A DNA stretch of 37,525 nt, from the NCBI RefSeq assembly GCF_001949145.1, contig NW_019091420.1, forward strand, positions 817,518 through 855,042. Direction: 5' to 3'. Each line of letters starts with the position of its first letter. Position 1 is the stretch's first letter. The DNA comes from Acanthaster planci. Its lineage: Eukaryota; Echinodermata; Asteroidea; Valvatida; Acanthasteridae. This document shows positions 9,967 through 19,753 of this stretch, piece by piece. The notes below the pieces were generated by a model. It was not told where the DNA came from and made no database searches. It was given only the letters and a program-made list of their open reading frames with translations. The translations under genes were made by a program, and so were the position numbers.

Positions 9967-10544
9967 TTAACCACTTGCTGCCAGGGTTTCGAGCACCAAG
10001 GGTTTATATGCAGAGCTGGGGTGCCCGCAATCGGACAAAAGAGCTAGTCCGTGTAACGAAAGACAGTGCTTGGAACAAACGACCTGCTGCTGGGAATTGC
10101 CATCATTTTTTGGCTTGCATTTTTCGAAGGTAATCCGTCAATTTTTTTAACAGTATACCACTTTTTTGGGCATAGCGTGCCCGTGAATTAGCACCGCGGA
10201 CAAAAGTGCTCCAGGGCCCCATTGATGAGCGACACGGCACCGCTGCATGCTAATTCAGCTGCGTTTGAAAAAATGCTACTCGCATTCACTGGGAACTAAG
10301 GAAATTATGCAACACCTCACAATTCTGGGCTCTCTTTACAGAGTGGCAGCCGTGGCTGAAATACTCAGGAGTCAATGAAGGCTACCTGTCAGCTAAGAGT
10401 GGCCACCAAACAGTCATTCATGTGGGTGTAAACGTCCATTAAATGAAATGATGAATTTTTAAAGAATTTTGAAAACTGAAAATCTTGAAAATCTCCCGTA
10501 GGTGTGCACTGCATTTTTAAGAACACCTCACAGCAAGTGGTTAA
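9967..10544. mobile_element. Non-autonomous piggyBac-type element, copy A
   Basis: Flanked by TTAA on both sides (9967-9970 and 10541-10544), the signature target of piggyBac transposases. Terminal inverted repeats CCACTTGCTG and CAGCAAGTGG are perfect over 10 bp. The 578-bp length is almost the same as that of the relative at 15122-15697. No transposase ORF; mobilised, if at all, in trans. Confidence 0.85.
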
Positions 10545-10929
10545 TAATGCCATGAACCAGATATCCGTTGAGCACAGTGTGTGATTGCGGAAGTTGATTT
10601 TCACGGTGGAAGGACAAAAGAACCACGATATGATACCTGTCAAAGTTGTTGTCCAGATGACTTAAAAGACGACCACAAGATTCCACAAGACAAGTACAGG
10701 GCCCCACATCTGCATTTAAATCACAAGTTATTGAATAAATAGCAACAAAAGCGTTCCTTCTGTCAGCGCACAACCTATTAATTGTAACTGGTGTGGCAAA
10801 GGTCTTGACGTCAACACTGCAAAGATGGGATCGGAGTGTTATTCATTTGTGCTGATATATGTTCACCCAACAGTGAATTCAGCGCCAATTACAGGATGAA
10901 GAGACAGTTTAGAAACAATAAAGAAACGT

Positions 10930-11060
10930 TCAGTTTTAGAGGTGGGAGGAACAAAACCCCGGATAAATATCACAGGGAAACCCACGGAATCAAGTGGGGA
11001 CTGGAAACCCAATCCACATGCTGATCTTGGTGGGATTCGAACCCCAGTCGCAGAGGTGGA
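10930..11060 (-). mobile_element. tRNA-derived SINE-like fragment
   Basis: The minus strand carries the B-box GGGGTTCGAATCCC (11032-11044 region), then GGGTTTCC- and GTTTTGTTCCTCCCACCTCT-type sequence at 10940-10960. A similar GGGGTTTTCCTCCCACCTCT occurs on the plus strand at 31294-31313, suggesting a shared SINE body. Confidence 0.5.
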
Positions 11061-11486
11061 AGGCGAGGAAAAAGCCACTACCCCAACCTGACTTATTTGA
11101 ACTTTTACTCCCAACGACAAGCTTTTGGGATCATTACTTGGTATATCCTTGATGTTAAGCATCTTCTGGATAGTTTTACTTCCTTATCATTTTACCATGG
11201 GGAGCAAAACTTCTCTCATGTACCACTATTTTTTTTCAAAAGTGAGGCATTTGTTCTTCTATGTATGTCCTACCTTATTTTATAAAAAGGAAGGCAAACT
11301 AATTATCACCAGAAGGTTCTCCCATATTTCATCACGGACCGGGTGAATTCCTTGATGAATTGGACATTTTCTAGGTGTGCGTTTTTTGTGAGCAATTATG
11401 GATGAAGAGTATATGAGTCTTATGGCTGATGGTTGTCTTAATTTGTTGCTTCGGGACACTGAGATATATCATATTTTTGCTACTGT

Positions 11487-11552
11487 CATTTCATCGCTTG
11501 ATTGAACGCAATTCAGATATCATTTCATCGCTTGATTGAACGCAATTCAGAT
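11487..11552. repeat. Exact 34-bp tandem duplication
   Basis: CATTTCATCGCTTGATTGAA and the following 12 bases occur twice in a row with period 34 and no mismatch. A recent slippage or local duplication upstream of lectin copy 2. Confidence 0.9.
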
Positions 11553-11600
11553 GCTCTGTGATAATGTACTTCCAAGGCAGTGGACAACTGTAGCATATTG

Positions 11601-11930
11601 CTCGGTGACTGTGATGGTCTCGATCTGATCATCTTCACCATCCAAGTGTGGCTGCTAAGCTATATGACAGCGATCTAATACAGACTGTTTCATTCAACGC
11701 TGTCCAGATCTGCTGTTCAGATCTTGTAGCAATTTGTTGCTTGCCTTGATTTTATCCAGTTTGCGCTATTTTGATGGTTGCAGCATCATTTTCTGGTATT
11801 GTTTTCTCTTGTTTCAAAGATCTGGATGAGACCTCGGTCTGATTGTCCTGTTCCTCTCATCCTGTGGCTCTTTTTTATCTAGAGGCGGTCACATCGGTAC
11901 TTCAGCTGATGTTGTAAGAGAAAAAAAATG
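11601..11930 (+). promoter_or_regulatory. Shared upstream region of lectin copy 2
   Basis: This stretch matches the region upstream of copy 1 (about 8270-8551) in scattered blocks such as CATTTTCTNGTNTTGTTTTC, CTTGTTTC-AAGA-CTGGAT and GGTCTGATTG, and its last 100 bp match 12475-12600 before copy 3. The conservation suggests 5' untranslated and promoter sequence duplicated with the gene. I see no convincing TATA box and did not fix a transcription start. Confidence 0.5.
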
Positions 11931-12449
11931 ATGGCTTTACCTGAACCAAAGGGCCTCAAACCAGCCATCATCATTGCCTTGTTTATTTTCACTGGTGTTA
12001 ATGCCATTTGCAAACCAGGTTGGCTGAAACATGGCTTGTCTTGCTACAAGGTTACAGATCATAAAATGACGTGGGAGGATGCCGGTGCATACTGCCAAGG
12101 GCTCAATGGGGCACTGTTGGTGATCGAGTCGGCGGACGAGAATAACTTCATCGCCGCGGCTTTCAGAGATCTTAAAGTGAAGTTTGTCTGGCTTGGCTGC
12201 AGTGATCAAGACACAGAGGGCGAGTGGGTGTGTTACCCTGAGGGTGTGAAAAGAATGGCGTACGAGAAATGGGCGATAGGAGAACCCAACAATTGGAAGC
12301 AATGCCAGCATTGCGCTGTGGTAAACATCAAACATGGTGGCGGTGAGTGGGGGGACAAACCATGCACCATCAAGTACCGCACTATATGTGAGACAAACTA
12401 TACCATGTCCTGCTACATTCTGGGTTTTGACGGCCGCCTTCACCCTTAA
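11931..12449 (+). CDS. Secreted C-type lectin, copy 2 (single exon)
   Basis: A 172-residue paralogue of the copy at 8552-9082, also intronless (a second Met codon lies directly upstream at 11928). Signal peptide with core AIIIALFIFTG, then ICKPGW, SCYK, AYCQG, WLGC, WVC, EPNNW, HCAVV and TICE. The sugar-binding motif is a canonical EPN (mannose type), but the partner motif WND is replaced by WGD. An additional cysteine occurs in QCQHC. The tail SCYILGFDGRLHP is nearly the same as in copy 1. About 350 bp of upstream sequence is also recognisably shared with copy 1, so the duplication included the promoter region. Confidence 0.9.
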   Translation: MALPEPKGLKPAIIIALFIFTGVNAICKPGWLKHGLSCYKVTDHKMTWEDAGAYCQGLNGALLVIESADENNFIAAAFRDLKVKFVWLGCSDQDTEGEWVCYPEGVKRMAYEKWAIGEPNNWKQCQHCAVVNIKHGGGEWGDKPCTIKYRTICETNYTMSCYILGFDGRLHP

Positions 12450-12600
12450 ACCTCGACGAGGTCTCCAAGCTCTGAATGATTCCTCGGTCTGATTTCCCTG
12501 TTCCTGTCATCCTGTGGCCCTTTTTTTTTTATCTAGAGGCGGTCACATACATCCATGTACATGTACTTCAGCTGATTAAGAGACAAAAGGAAAAAAAAGG

Positions 12601-13108
12601 ATGGCTATCGCTGAATCAAAAGGCCTCAAACCAGCCGTCATCACTGCCTTATTTTCATCGGTGTCAATGCCATTTGTAAACCACATTGGCTGAAACATGG
12701 CTAATCTTGCCACAAGGCTACAGATCATTAGATGACGTGGGAGAATGCCAGTGTGTTTGGCCAAGGGCTCAATGGAACACTATTAGTGATTAAGTCAGCA
12801 GCTTCATTGCGGAGGCCTTCAGAAATCTTGAAGTGAACTTTGCCAAGCTTGGCTGCAGTGATCAAGATGCAGACGGCGCGTGGGTGCGTTACCCTGAAGG
12901 TGTACAGAGAAAGGCGTACAAGAACTGGGCGATAGGAGAACAGAATAATCGGAAGGGCAGGCGGCATTGAACCGTAGTAGACGTCAAACAACATGTCAGC
13001 ACGAGGGACGACCACAGATGCACCAGGAAGCTCCACACTGTCCATCAAACAAACATCAGCAGAGGCCCTGCCATGTCCTGCTACATTCTGGGTCTTTCAT
13101 GGCTGCTC
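12601..13108 (+). pseudogene. Decayed C-type lectin, copy 3
   Basis: Starts with an ATG and KGLKPA coding sequence like copy 2, lying about 150 bp after the copy 2 stop. Relative to copy 2 there is a 4-base deletion in the signal peptide, an in-frame TAA where copy 2 has the Leu of GLSC, a TAG shortly after, a deletion of the codons for DENN, and a stop in the CAVV region. The conserved YCQ has become FGQ and EPNN has become EQNN. The end of the similarity is the SCYILG tail. Its upstream 100 bp resembles that of copy 2. A clear tandem-duplicate pseudogene. Confidence 0.88.
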
Positions 13109-13659
13109 GTAATCTGCTCCTGTGCCCCAACCAACCTTTCAGCTAAACAACATACCTATCACTTCATATGTAGACAGTCAGTCATGAATTGGCACAGTAC
13201 AGTGATGACAAACTCACACTGACACTTCTGGCAATGACAGTGGACACTCGTGGTAGTTCTCCTCAGCGTTCAACTTCATTTCATTTGGAATAACTCTTAT
13301 TACTCATCAATATCCTTTTTTTTCTCCACGATGTCAAAATACGATGACACCCTAGTTTTGGGCTTGGATTCTGCAGTGAATGGACCAAACTGAGAGCCAG
13401 GTACCAGCGCTTATGTTATTATCAAAGTGTGCATTGTATCAAAATGTTGATAAACCCGGGAGGATAAACATGTACTCAGTAAGACATGGGACGGAGGGGT
13501 ATCCCCCCTACATGTCCTAGCCACACATTCTAGACTAGTGTTACTTAATTCCTTCCTAGATGTCTGAAAAGAATTCCTGAGATTCCAGTAGAACGACTAA
13601 CACAAAGAAGGGGGGGGGGTTATCTTGCTTCAGTGTAGAAGGAGGTAGAAATGCTTTAG

Positions 13660-14900
13660 AATGGACCTTTTCCGTGAAATATGCAAATTAGACAGGCGCA
13701 TGTAAGCAACTCCCACTGGCTGGAAAGCACAGCCGTCCATAGTGGGTACTGTACGAGAGAGCTGCGCTGACCATAACCTGGCGCGTTGAAGGTCAATCTA
13801 AACTGTATTGCAGCCTTTGTCCGTTACGTCGGCAAGCTTTTCTCAAAACTGAGTGAAGCTTTCAGTGTCCTGAGGCTGGAAAGTATTAACAATTCCTCGT
13901 CTTTCAGTTTGGCACTCATGCCAAATTATGCTTATACAAAAGCAGCTTATAGAGTTGAACGCTGCTATAACAAACACGACGGGGTCCACGCTAAATGTTC
14001 AGTACAGCGGTCATTGGGTACAGCAAAATTAACTGCCGAATGTTTTGTTGCCATACTGAGTAGCGCCCTCTCTTGTCTAACTGAAGTGCACCCTCTTGTG
14101 ATACTATGATTCGCTGCATATAGAGGGATCCCAATACGATGCTTTTAGCGTCGATCTGCGCACTTCCACGAGGCTGTATGTGTCAGCTTCAATTCTTAAC
14201 ACGATCAGACGATTGAAAGTAAGGAGTTAAGACACAAAATACATAAAGGTATGTTCAATTCAGACTTTTCAGGCTGCAAAGTTTTGTGGAAGAGTCTTTC
14301 AGGATGACTGGACACGTGAAATCAAAAGAAAAAACAATCGCAATCGACCGCGAACTAATGTACCTGCGATGGCTATGTATCTTGTGCAGTGGGCGTGGTT
14401 TAAACTGAAGTGGCGTCACACTTACGAACCAGATACTGCATGTACTGTGTCAACTCTGCGGGCACGCGCGACAAAGTTCAACACAGAGAGCCTCGGTTTC
14501 GATGCAGATATGCGCAGTCGGCACTAATGTGAAATCCATCTCTACGTTTGAAGTTTCCAGAAATGTATCTGTTAATTATTTTTGTTTTTTTATGAAATCT
14601 TGAGTTACAAAAGTCGTGAAGCTACCACTCAGGATCAATCTCTGATGCATGCTGTGGCAAATCTCGGTTGATTTGCAACTACATAATGTTCTGTAGGTTT
14701 TGTGCACAACATATTGGGAGCCAAGGATGATGTTCGGTACAGCCGAATGCTCAGAATAGCAGTGTTCGGCATAGTGGTGTTCGGTATAGCCGTATTCCGT
14801 ATAGCGGTGTTCGGTATAGCGTCATAGATTTAAGCAACTTTGCCAACCAGTGGTAGTAATGCGCCTGCTTTATTTGCATATTTCACGGGAAAGGTCCATT
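13660..14900. mobile_element. 1.24-kb DNA element with about 60-bp inverted ends
   Basis: Left end AATGGACCTTTTCCGTGAAA and the reverse complement of the right end, AATGGACCTTTCCCGTGAAA, pair on through ATATGCAAAT and CAGGCGCAT to about 60 bp. Interior holds a 15-bp tandem array (14731-14821) and a 107-codon open frame (13786-14109) that resembles no protein I recognise. No clear target duplication. Confidence 0.8.
14731..14821. repeat. 15-bp TGTTCGGTATAGCGG tandem repeat
   Basis: Six consecutive units of 15 bp with substitutions, inside the 13660-14900 element. Related GTTCAGTACAGCGG and GGGTACAGC sequences occur at about 13997-14030 near the other end. Confidence 0.85.
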
Positions 14901-15121
14901 GGTATTACTACTTGTAATGTGACATGTGGCATGTATAGCGGTGGTTAAATACTGAAACAAATGGAGCCTTTGAATTTTTCTGTCCTATGAAATGACAAGA
15001 AAGTTGCTTGATTATTTGTACAAGTTATGGGTAGAAAATAATGGTGGTATGACAAATGTTGTCACAAACGTGGAAAATGACCCAATGTGTATGTCACTGT
15101 TACACTTGTCGTAACAGTCCC

Positions 15122-15697
15122 TTAACCACTTGGTGTCAGGGTTTCCGGTACCAGACTCCTTGGGTTTATACGCATAGCTGGGCTGCCCGAAATCGGACAA
15201 AAGAGCTTGGTAGTGCAACAAAAGACCGTACTCGGAAGACCCACTGCTGGGAATTATCATCATTTTTTAGCTGGCATTTATCGGAGGTAATCCGTCATTG
15301 TTTTGAAACAGTACACCACTATTTGTGGAATTGCGCACCCACCCACCGCGGACAAAAGTGTGCCAGCACCCCAGCGCTGAGCGATACAGTACCGCTGCAC
15401 GCTAAATCCAGATGCGTTTGAAAAGATGCCACTGGCATTCACTGGGAACAAACGAAATTACGCAACACCTCACAATTCTGGGCTTTCTTTACTGGGCGGC
15501 AGGCCTGGCTGAAATACACGGACGTCAATAGATGTTGTTTGTCAGATTAGAGTAGCCACCTGACAGTAATTCGTGTGGGTGTAAACGTCCAGTAAATGAA
15601 ATTATGAATTTTTGAAGAATTTTGGAAAGGAAAATCTTGAAAATCGCCGGGCAACTCGTCCCACATATACAAACTCCACCCAGCAGGAAATGGTTAA
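15122..15697. mobile_element. Non-autonomous piggyBac-type element, copy B
   Basis: 576 bp between TTAA sites, similar along its whole length to 9967-10544 (for example ATCGGACAAAAGAGCT and GTGTGGGTGTAAACGTCC-type blocks). Its ends are less well paired (CCACTTGGTG against CAGGAAATGG), so it is probably the more decayed copy. Ends about 120 bp past the donor of E16. Confidence 0.85.
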
Positions 15698-15814
15698 CGT
15701 GAAGAACAAAGGTTTCAAGACCATGAGAACTGCTATTTCAAAACCACACTGAAATCATCACCAACAGTAAATTTTGTCCTCCTGCATTAGTTAATAAAGA
15801 ATTTCAAGACTTAC

Positions 15815-16018
15815 GTTCAGTACACGCGGGTAAGTAGGGCATTCCTTGTTGGCCAACCTCGTGGTTCCACCGGCCTGAAGCCAGACAGACGTAAACATCG
15901 CGGGGGCGATTCCTGTCCAGAAAGATGTAACCCTCGTTGCAGTGCATGGTACAGTAGTTGCCGTTCTCGCAGGCCAGGGCACCATGAGGGGGCGGCTGAA
16001 GAGGGGGGCATTCCACAC
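15815..16018 (-). CDS. E16: Sushi module exon before the long intron
   Basis: A 68-residue phase 1-1 exon: GVECPPLQPPPHG, LAC, NYCTMHC, NEGYIFLD, YVC, SGRW and PACTE. Six cysteines; the loop before the fifth is lengthened (RNRPRD). Acceptor TTCCCAG, donor GTAAGT. It is followed on the transcript by the 9.6-kb intron that contains the antisense lectin genes. Its final C joins E17's GA to make an Arg codon. Confidence 0.9.
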
Positions 16019-16434
16019 CTGGGAATTGACAAGGCAAAAACAAAACCCACAATCCGTATTGAGTATGTGCAATTATTTTTTTGCAAAATACAAGAGCATT
16101 CAAGTTATACACGCTTTCTGGCCTTCAACGTCAACGTCAGTCCGGCTTTTAAAATATACAGGCACACATCTAGATCTGACGATTTTTTGTTTGAGATAAA
16201 CGGCTTATTGTTTGCATGCGAACTAGGAGGGGACCTAAGAAAGAGACAACTTTCAGAAGGCAGTTTAAATCTCTGAAAAATGAAGAAAACAAATGTCAGG
16301 AACTGTCGTCGGGTTTAATATTACTGCTTCTGGTGAATGAAAATGTGCAAAGGCTTATTCTATTGGACTTTGCAGAGGATATATGGCCAAATTTTGGAAA
16401 AAATGAAGTGAGGTCAACGTTGGCAACTTCCCAA

Positions 16435-17090
16435 TGTAACAAACCTTTTGCGAGTTAAATTTGAATAAAATCTGGTACACTGAGTTCTTTAAATTCACAT
16501 GAACATAACAACTTGAATTCTCCATACTAAAATATTTCCAAATAGGTCACTTGGGAGACATTTTGTGGTAAATTTTTCAACATCAGGGAGACATCGGTCA
16601 TTAGGGAGACATTTCAATGTCTCCCTAGTGACCCAACTACCAGAAGGTGGAAAATTTTTACCGTCCAAATTTTGAGAGATGATAGATTAGGGTCTAAAAG
16701 GAAAACACGCAAAGTTTGGTTAAGATCGGATTAGGTAAAATTGAATTATGGGACAGTAAAGTTTGTGCACGTTCCTATGGGAATGTCTCCCAAGTGACCC
16801 ATTTGCAGTAATTATAGCCACTGTTGCTATATCTTGTGATTCGGGGCAAGCTTTTGCTTAGTTACGTAAGAGACGTCTTGCAACAATACACTGTTCTCAA
16901 TGGATAAGAACGGCATAAAGGAACCAGTCTATTCCAGAGATGGTGGTCGCTATGCAAAACCTTGCCTCGAATCACGAGGTATAGAAACAGGGTCTTTAGT
17001 CTGGGGAATTCAAATTGGTATGTTAATGTGCAATCAGATAACTCAGTGTACCAGATTTTATGCAAATTTAACTCGCAAATGGCTTATTAT
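16435..17090. mobile_element. Inverted-repeat element carrying a nested insertion
   Basis: Second copy of the 6532-6895 family in the same orientation. It matches up to CTAAAA at 16532 and resumes at CCACTGTTGC at 16818. Left terminal bases are eroded; the right end has the inverse repeat. Lies in the E15-E16 intron, ending about 80 bp past the donor of E15. Confidence 0.85.
16533..16817. mobile_element. Nested 285-bp MITE
   Basis: Ends carry GTCACTTGGGAGACATT (left) and AATGTCTCCCAAGTGAC (right), a perfect 17-bp inverted repeat within imperfect 30-bp arms, with a second inverted GGGAGACATT/AATGTCTCCC pair inside. It is absent from the related copy at 6532-6895, which fixes its limits to a few bases. 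Confidence 0.88.
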
Positions 17091-17170
17091 TCGCCACTAT
17101 GTCCCTAAGGTGAGGTACATGGACATTCATGTGAGGCCCTCTTCGACACCTTTAAAGAGAAAGCACTCAC

Positions 17171-17404
17171 TTTGCACAATTTCGAAAACGACTACACAGA
17201 TGTTGGTGTTGTCGCTTGTGTCGGTCGCTGTGTAGGTCACTTCCATACGGCCCCACTGGAGGATGGGCCCTACAGTGGGCGGATTCAACTGGATGCTGCG
17301 GATGCCGACATTGTCATCAAACATTGGCTCCTCCCACTGGAGGGTGACAGGGAGAGAGGAAGTTTCCACGACCGTGGCGTTGGGGCAACTCAGTACTATC
17401 GGCG
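17171..17404 (-). CDS. E15: HYR module exon
   Basis: A 78-residue phase 1-1 HYR repeat, a little shorter than the others. It opens with the residues APIVLSCP, has DDNVG in the middle, then GRMEVTYTATD and NICVVVF. The usual AGN or SGN after the Asp is replaced by TSDN. Both conserved cysteines are present. Acceptor CTTGAAG, donor GTGAGT. It directly follows the split HYR, giving the tandem HYR-HYR pair that precedes a Sushi in SVEP1-type proteins. Confidence 0.87.
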
Positions 17405-18204
17405 CTTCAAGATCTGGTTACCACGACGTCATCCCACCAAAAAACACACACGCACAAAAAAAACAGCGTTCAAAGTGTGCACATGTATTTCTACTTTGGA
17501 AGCAGAAAGGCGGACCACAAAAATTTACCGATCTGACGAGACAGATTGCAGGAGATTCTGTGCAAAAATGCCAGTCCAAGTTTGCTGATTAATGTCGATA
17601 AATGTCATAACCCAAATCCAACCTGAAATTGATCCGAGCTCCCCATATCTAACCCTGCCAGACCTGACAGAAATTAATGTCAACCCCCCTTCCCAATAAA
17701 ATACATGTATCTAGCTCAGACAAATCGCCCTATATTTCCGCACCAGAAAATATATGAACTACATGAATTCCGTTGAGGAAAATCATCCCGAAAACCAAAA
17801 ATTCTATACAGTGCATCTTGCTTGCAGTCCTGGGTGGCATGTAGAATTTAACACCAGGTGAAAAAATCTTGCATCTTGGTCATGCGAGGCGCAGTGCCTC
17901 CACAGGAGTAAGGCATCATGTGAATGCCCAAACCATGTTTTGCATTTTTTTCCCCAGTTTATTTCAATTTATTTCAGGTTTACACCAATATGGCTTGACC
18001 AAACCAACCTGACCGGACTTAAATGGTGGAAAAAACTGACATGACCCGATGCAAAGTCAGTTTTTGTCAAACTTTGCAAGGGTCGAGACATTGACAAGAT
18101 GACAAACATCATGTAAGCGCAAGCGTTGGCACATCTCTGCTTCTAAAACAAAGTTTGGGGTTTTTTTTTGGTTGAACATCTCCTTGATATTGGGCCAAGG
18201 TTGG
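17405..18204. other. E14-E15 intron, nothing coding
   Basis: Non-coding sequence with A/C runs near 17450. No Sushi, HYR or other module exon was found. Confidence 0.6.
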
Positions 18205-18217
18205 AGGTCAAAGGTCA
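18205..18217 (+). promoter_or_regulatory. Perfect DR1-type motif
   Basis: AGGTCAAAGGTCA, the direct repeat with one-base spacing bound by RXR/HNF4/COUP-type nuclear receptors. It lies in the E14-E15 intron. Function is not shown; it may be repeat-derived like those near 2199. Confidence 0.4.
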
Positions 18218-18436
18218 CATTTGTGAACTAGTCTCGCCCCTCAAGAACCCGCCACCTAAGAAAACCTTTGTGCTAAACCAAAACAGCGGCAATGTAAAAG
18301 CAGCCTTTCAAATATCTCAAAAAGCACCAAAAGGGGTGACCAAATGCAGCATTTCCTTTTTTAGTTTACAAAAAAAAGGAGTTCCTTTACGGACCCCCCA
18401 CTACAAAGTGGGTAAGCTCTGCCACAGTTTAATTAC

Positions 18437-18568
18437 CTTGCACAGTGACGAATGTTGTGCAGTACTGGCTGTTGCCGGCAGCATCTATAGCCGCAAAAGT
18501 GTACAAGAAATAACCAGGTCCCGTGTTTTGTTCGCCGTGTTCGGTGCTCCTGATCCTGGGGGCCACAC
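18437..18568 (-). CDS. E14: C-terminal half of the split HYR module
   Basis: Encodes 44 residues, GVAPRIRS to TVQ, including YTFAAIDAAGN and QYCTTF, which match the second half of an HYR (the Y-x-A-x-D-x-x-GN signature and second cysteine). Phase 1-1, acceptor TATCAAG with a poor pyrimidine tract, donor GTAATT. The acceptor is the least certain splice site among the module exons, but joining at this AG to E13 gives an unbroken DNSG-VAP transition. A hAT-type element is inserted about 105 bp upstream of the acceptor in the intron. Confidence 0.82.
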
Positions 18569-18672
18569 CTTGATAGAGACAAACGGAAACGTGGAGACAG
18601 AGGATAGAGAGAGGGGAGGGGCATCTTCATTGGAAATGTGGGTCAGGGAGCTTGTGGCCAGAACCTGTGGTA

Positions 18673-19110
18673 TAGGGCTGTGCCAAATATTTGAATATTA
18701 CTTTCCGAATTTGAATATTAAATGCAAAATTCATGAAAAGGAAGGGAGAATTTTCTTTTGTTTGGAATGAGAAGAATCGCACTATGGAGGCTTGTTTCCA
18801 GCAGATTTAAGTGAAAAGCAACGGCATATTTTCAAAAAGTACATTAGTCATACAAAAATTCAAAAGGAACAGAAATTTTCAAAAGGGCAAGAAGTATTGT
18901 TCGTCTGCTAATTCTTCCTAAATGGTGAGACGTGACATGAGAAGCTATTACAGTGATTATAATGTACAATTGTGCGTGTTACTGCGACTGATTTTGTATA
19001 TGGTTTGTTCATCAACAATCCGTCGGTCAGTATGACCGAATATTCGGATATTCGATCGAATTGAAGGTCGAATATTCGAATACTGAATTATTCAAATTGA
19101 CTCAGCCCTA
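18673..19110. mobile_element. hAT-type MITE
   Basis: 438 bp. Ends begin TAGGGCTGTGCCAAATATT and, in reverse complement of the right end, TAGGGCTGAGTCAATTTGAA, the usual hAT-like terminus followed by TATTCG-rich sequence. The flanking 8-mers CTGTGGTA and CTGCAGTA agree in six of eight positions, as expected for an old 8-bp target duplication. Sits about 105 bp before the acceptor of E14. Confidence 0.8.
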
Positions 19111-19642
19111 CTGCAGTAAGGTCCTGACTGAGTGATGCCTACGACAGCCATTCCATCCCCCTCCCCCCCCCCGCCAAAATTTTTGGGGTTTTTAAAAGGT
19201 AATGAGATTATTTTTTTTTTAACTTTCTTACTTCCCTACCTTCTAAAAGTTTGTAAAAAGCCCCCACATTTAGCCACAAATGGTTAACCCTCGAAGAGCC
19301 ACTGGGACCATCTCACTGCTGGGGAGGATTCTGCTCTCTTCCCCCCCTCAAGAATTTGGCTGTCCCAGTCCAAATCTTTCTACAAACTTGACATGCATGT
19401 GAGGACACTCGTTATAAGTACAAATCTGGAATCATGACTCCAAGTGGCACTGTTTGTTGCCATGAATCATTTGACATTCAGGGCCGCAAGCGTTGTCAAA
19501 GGGTGGGGGGGGGTTGGGTTGGAAGGTTGCTCTTTTTTGGGGGAGGAGGGGAAGAGGGCCACATTCAAAACCTTATGAATACACTTCCCTGAATTCCAGG
19601 TAGGACACTCGCCATTTTTTCGATCTTCTAAACAGGACTCAC

Positions 19643-19753
19643 CGGAGTTATCCGTGGCGCTGGGGTGATCTATGGTGAACGTCATGGTGGCTTCACCAGG
19701 AGGAAGGACGTAGGACTGAGACGGAGGGCAGGTTATTTCAGGAGGGGTGATGT
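19643..19753 (-). CDS. E13: N-terminal half of a split HYR module
   Basis: Encodes 37 residues, DITPPEITCPPSQ through SATDNSG, which are the first half of an HYR repeat up to the conserved DNSG. The intron falls inside the Gly codon of that motif (phase 1), so the phase pattern of the gene is kept even within the domain. Acceptor CTTTCAG, donor GTGAGT. The other half is E14, about 1.1 kb further along; together they make a normal 81-residue HYR. All other HYR repeats here are single exons. Confidence 0.87.

Noticed and set aside
11030-11046. tRNA gene suggested by GGTTCGAATCCC (also near 22910, 23527 and 21544)
   Set aside because: No cloverleaf or anticodon stem can be formed around these B-boxes; they fit SINE promoters.
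13786-14109. 107-codon ORF inside the 1.24-kb element
   Set aside because: No similarity to a transposase or any domain I know, and no conserved motif. Probably chance.
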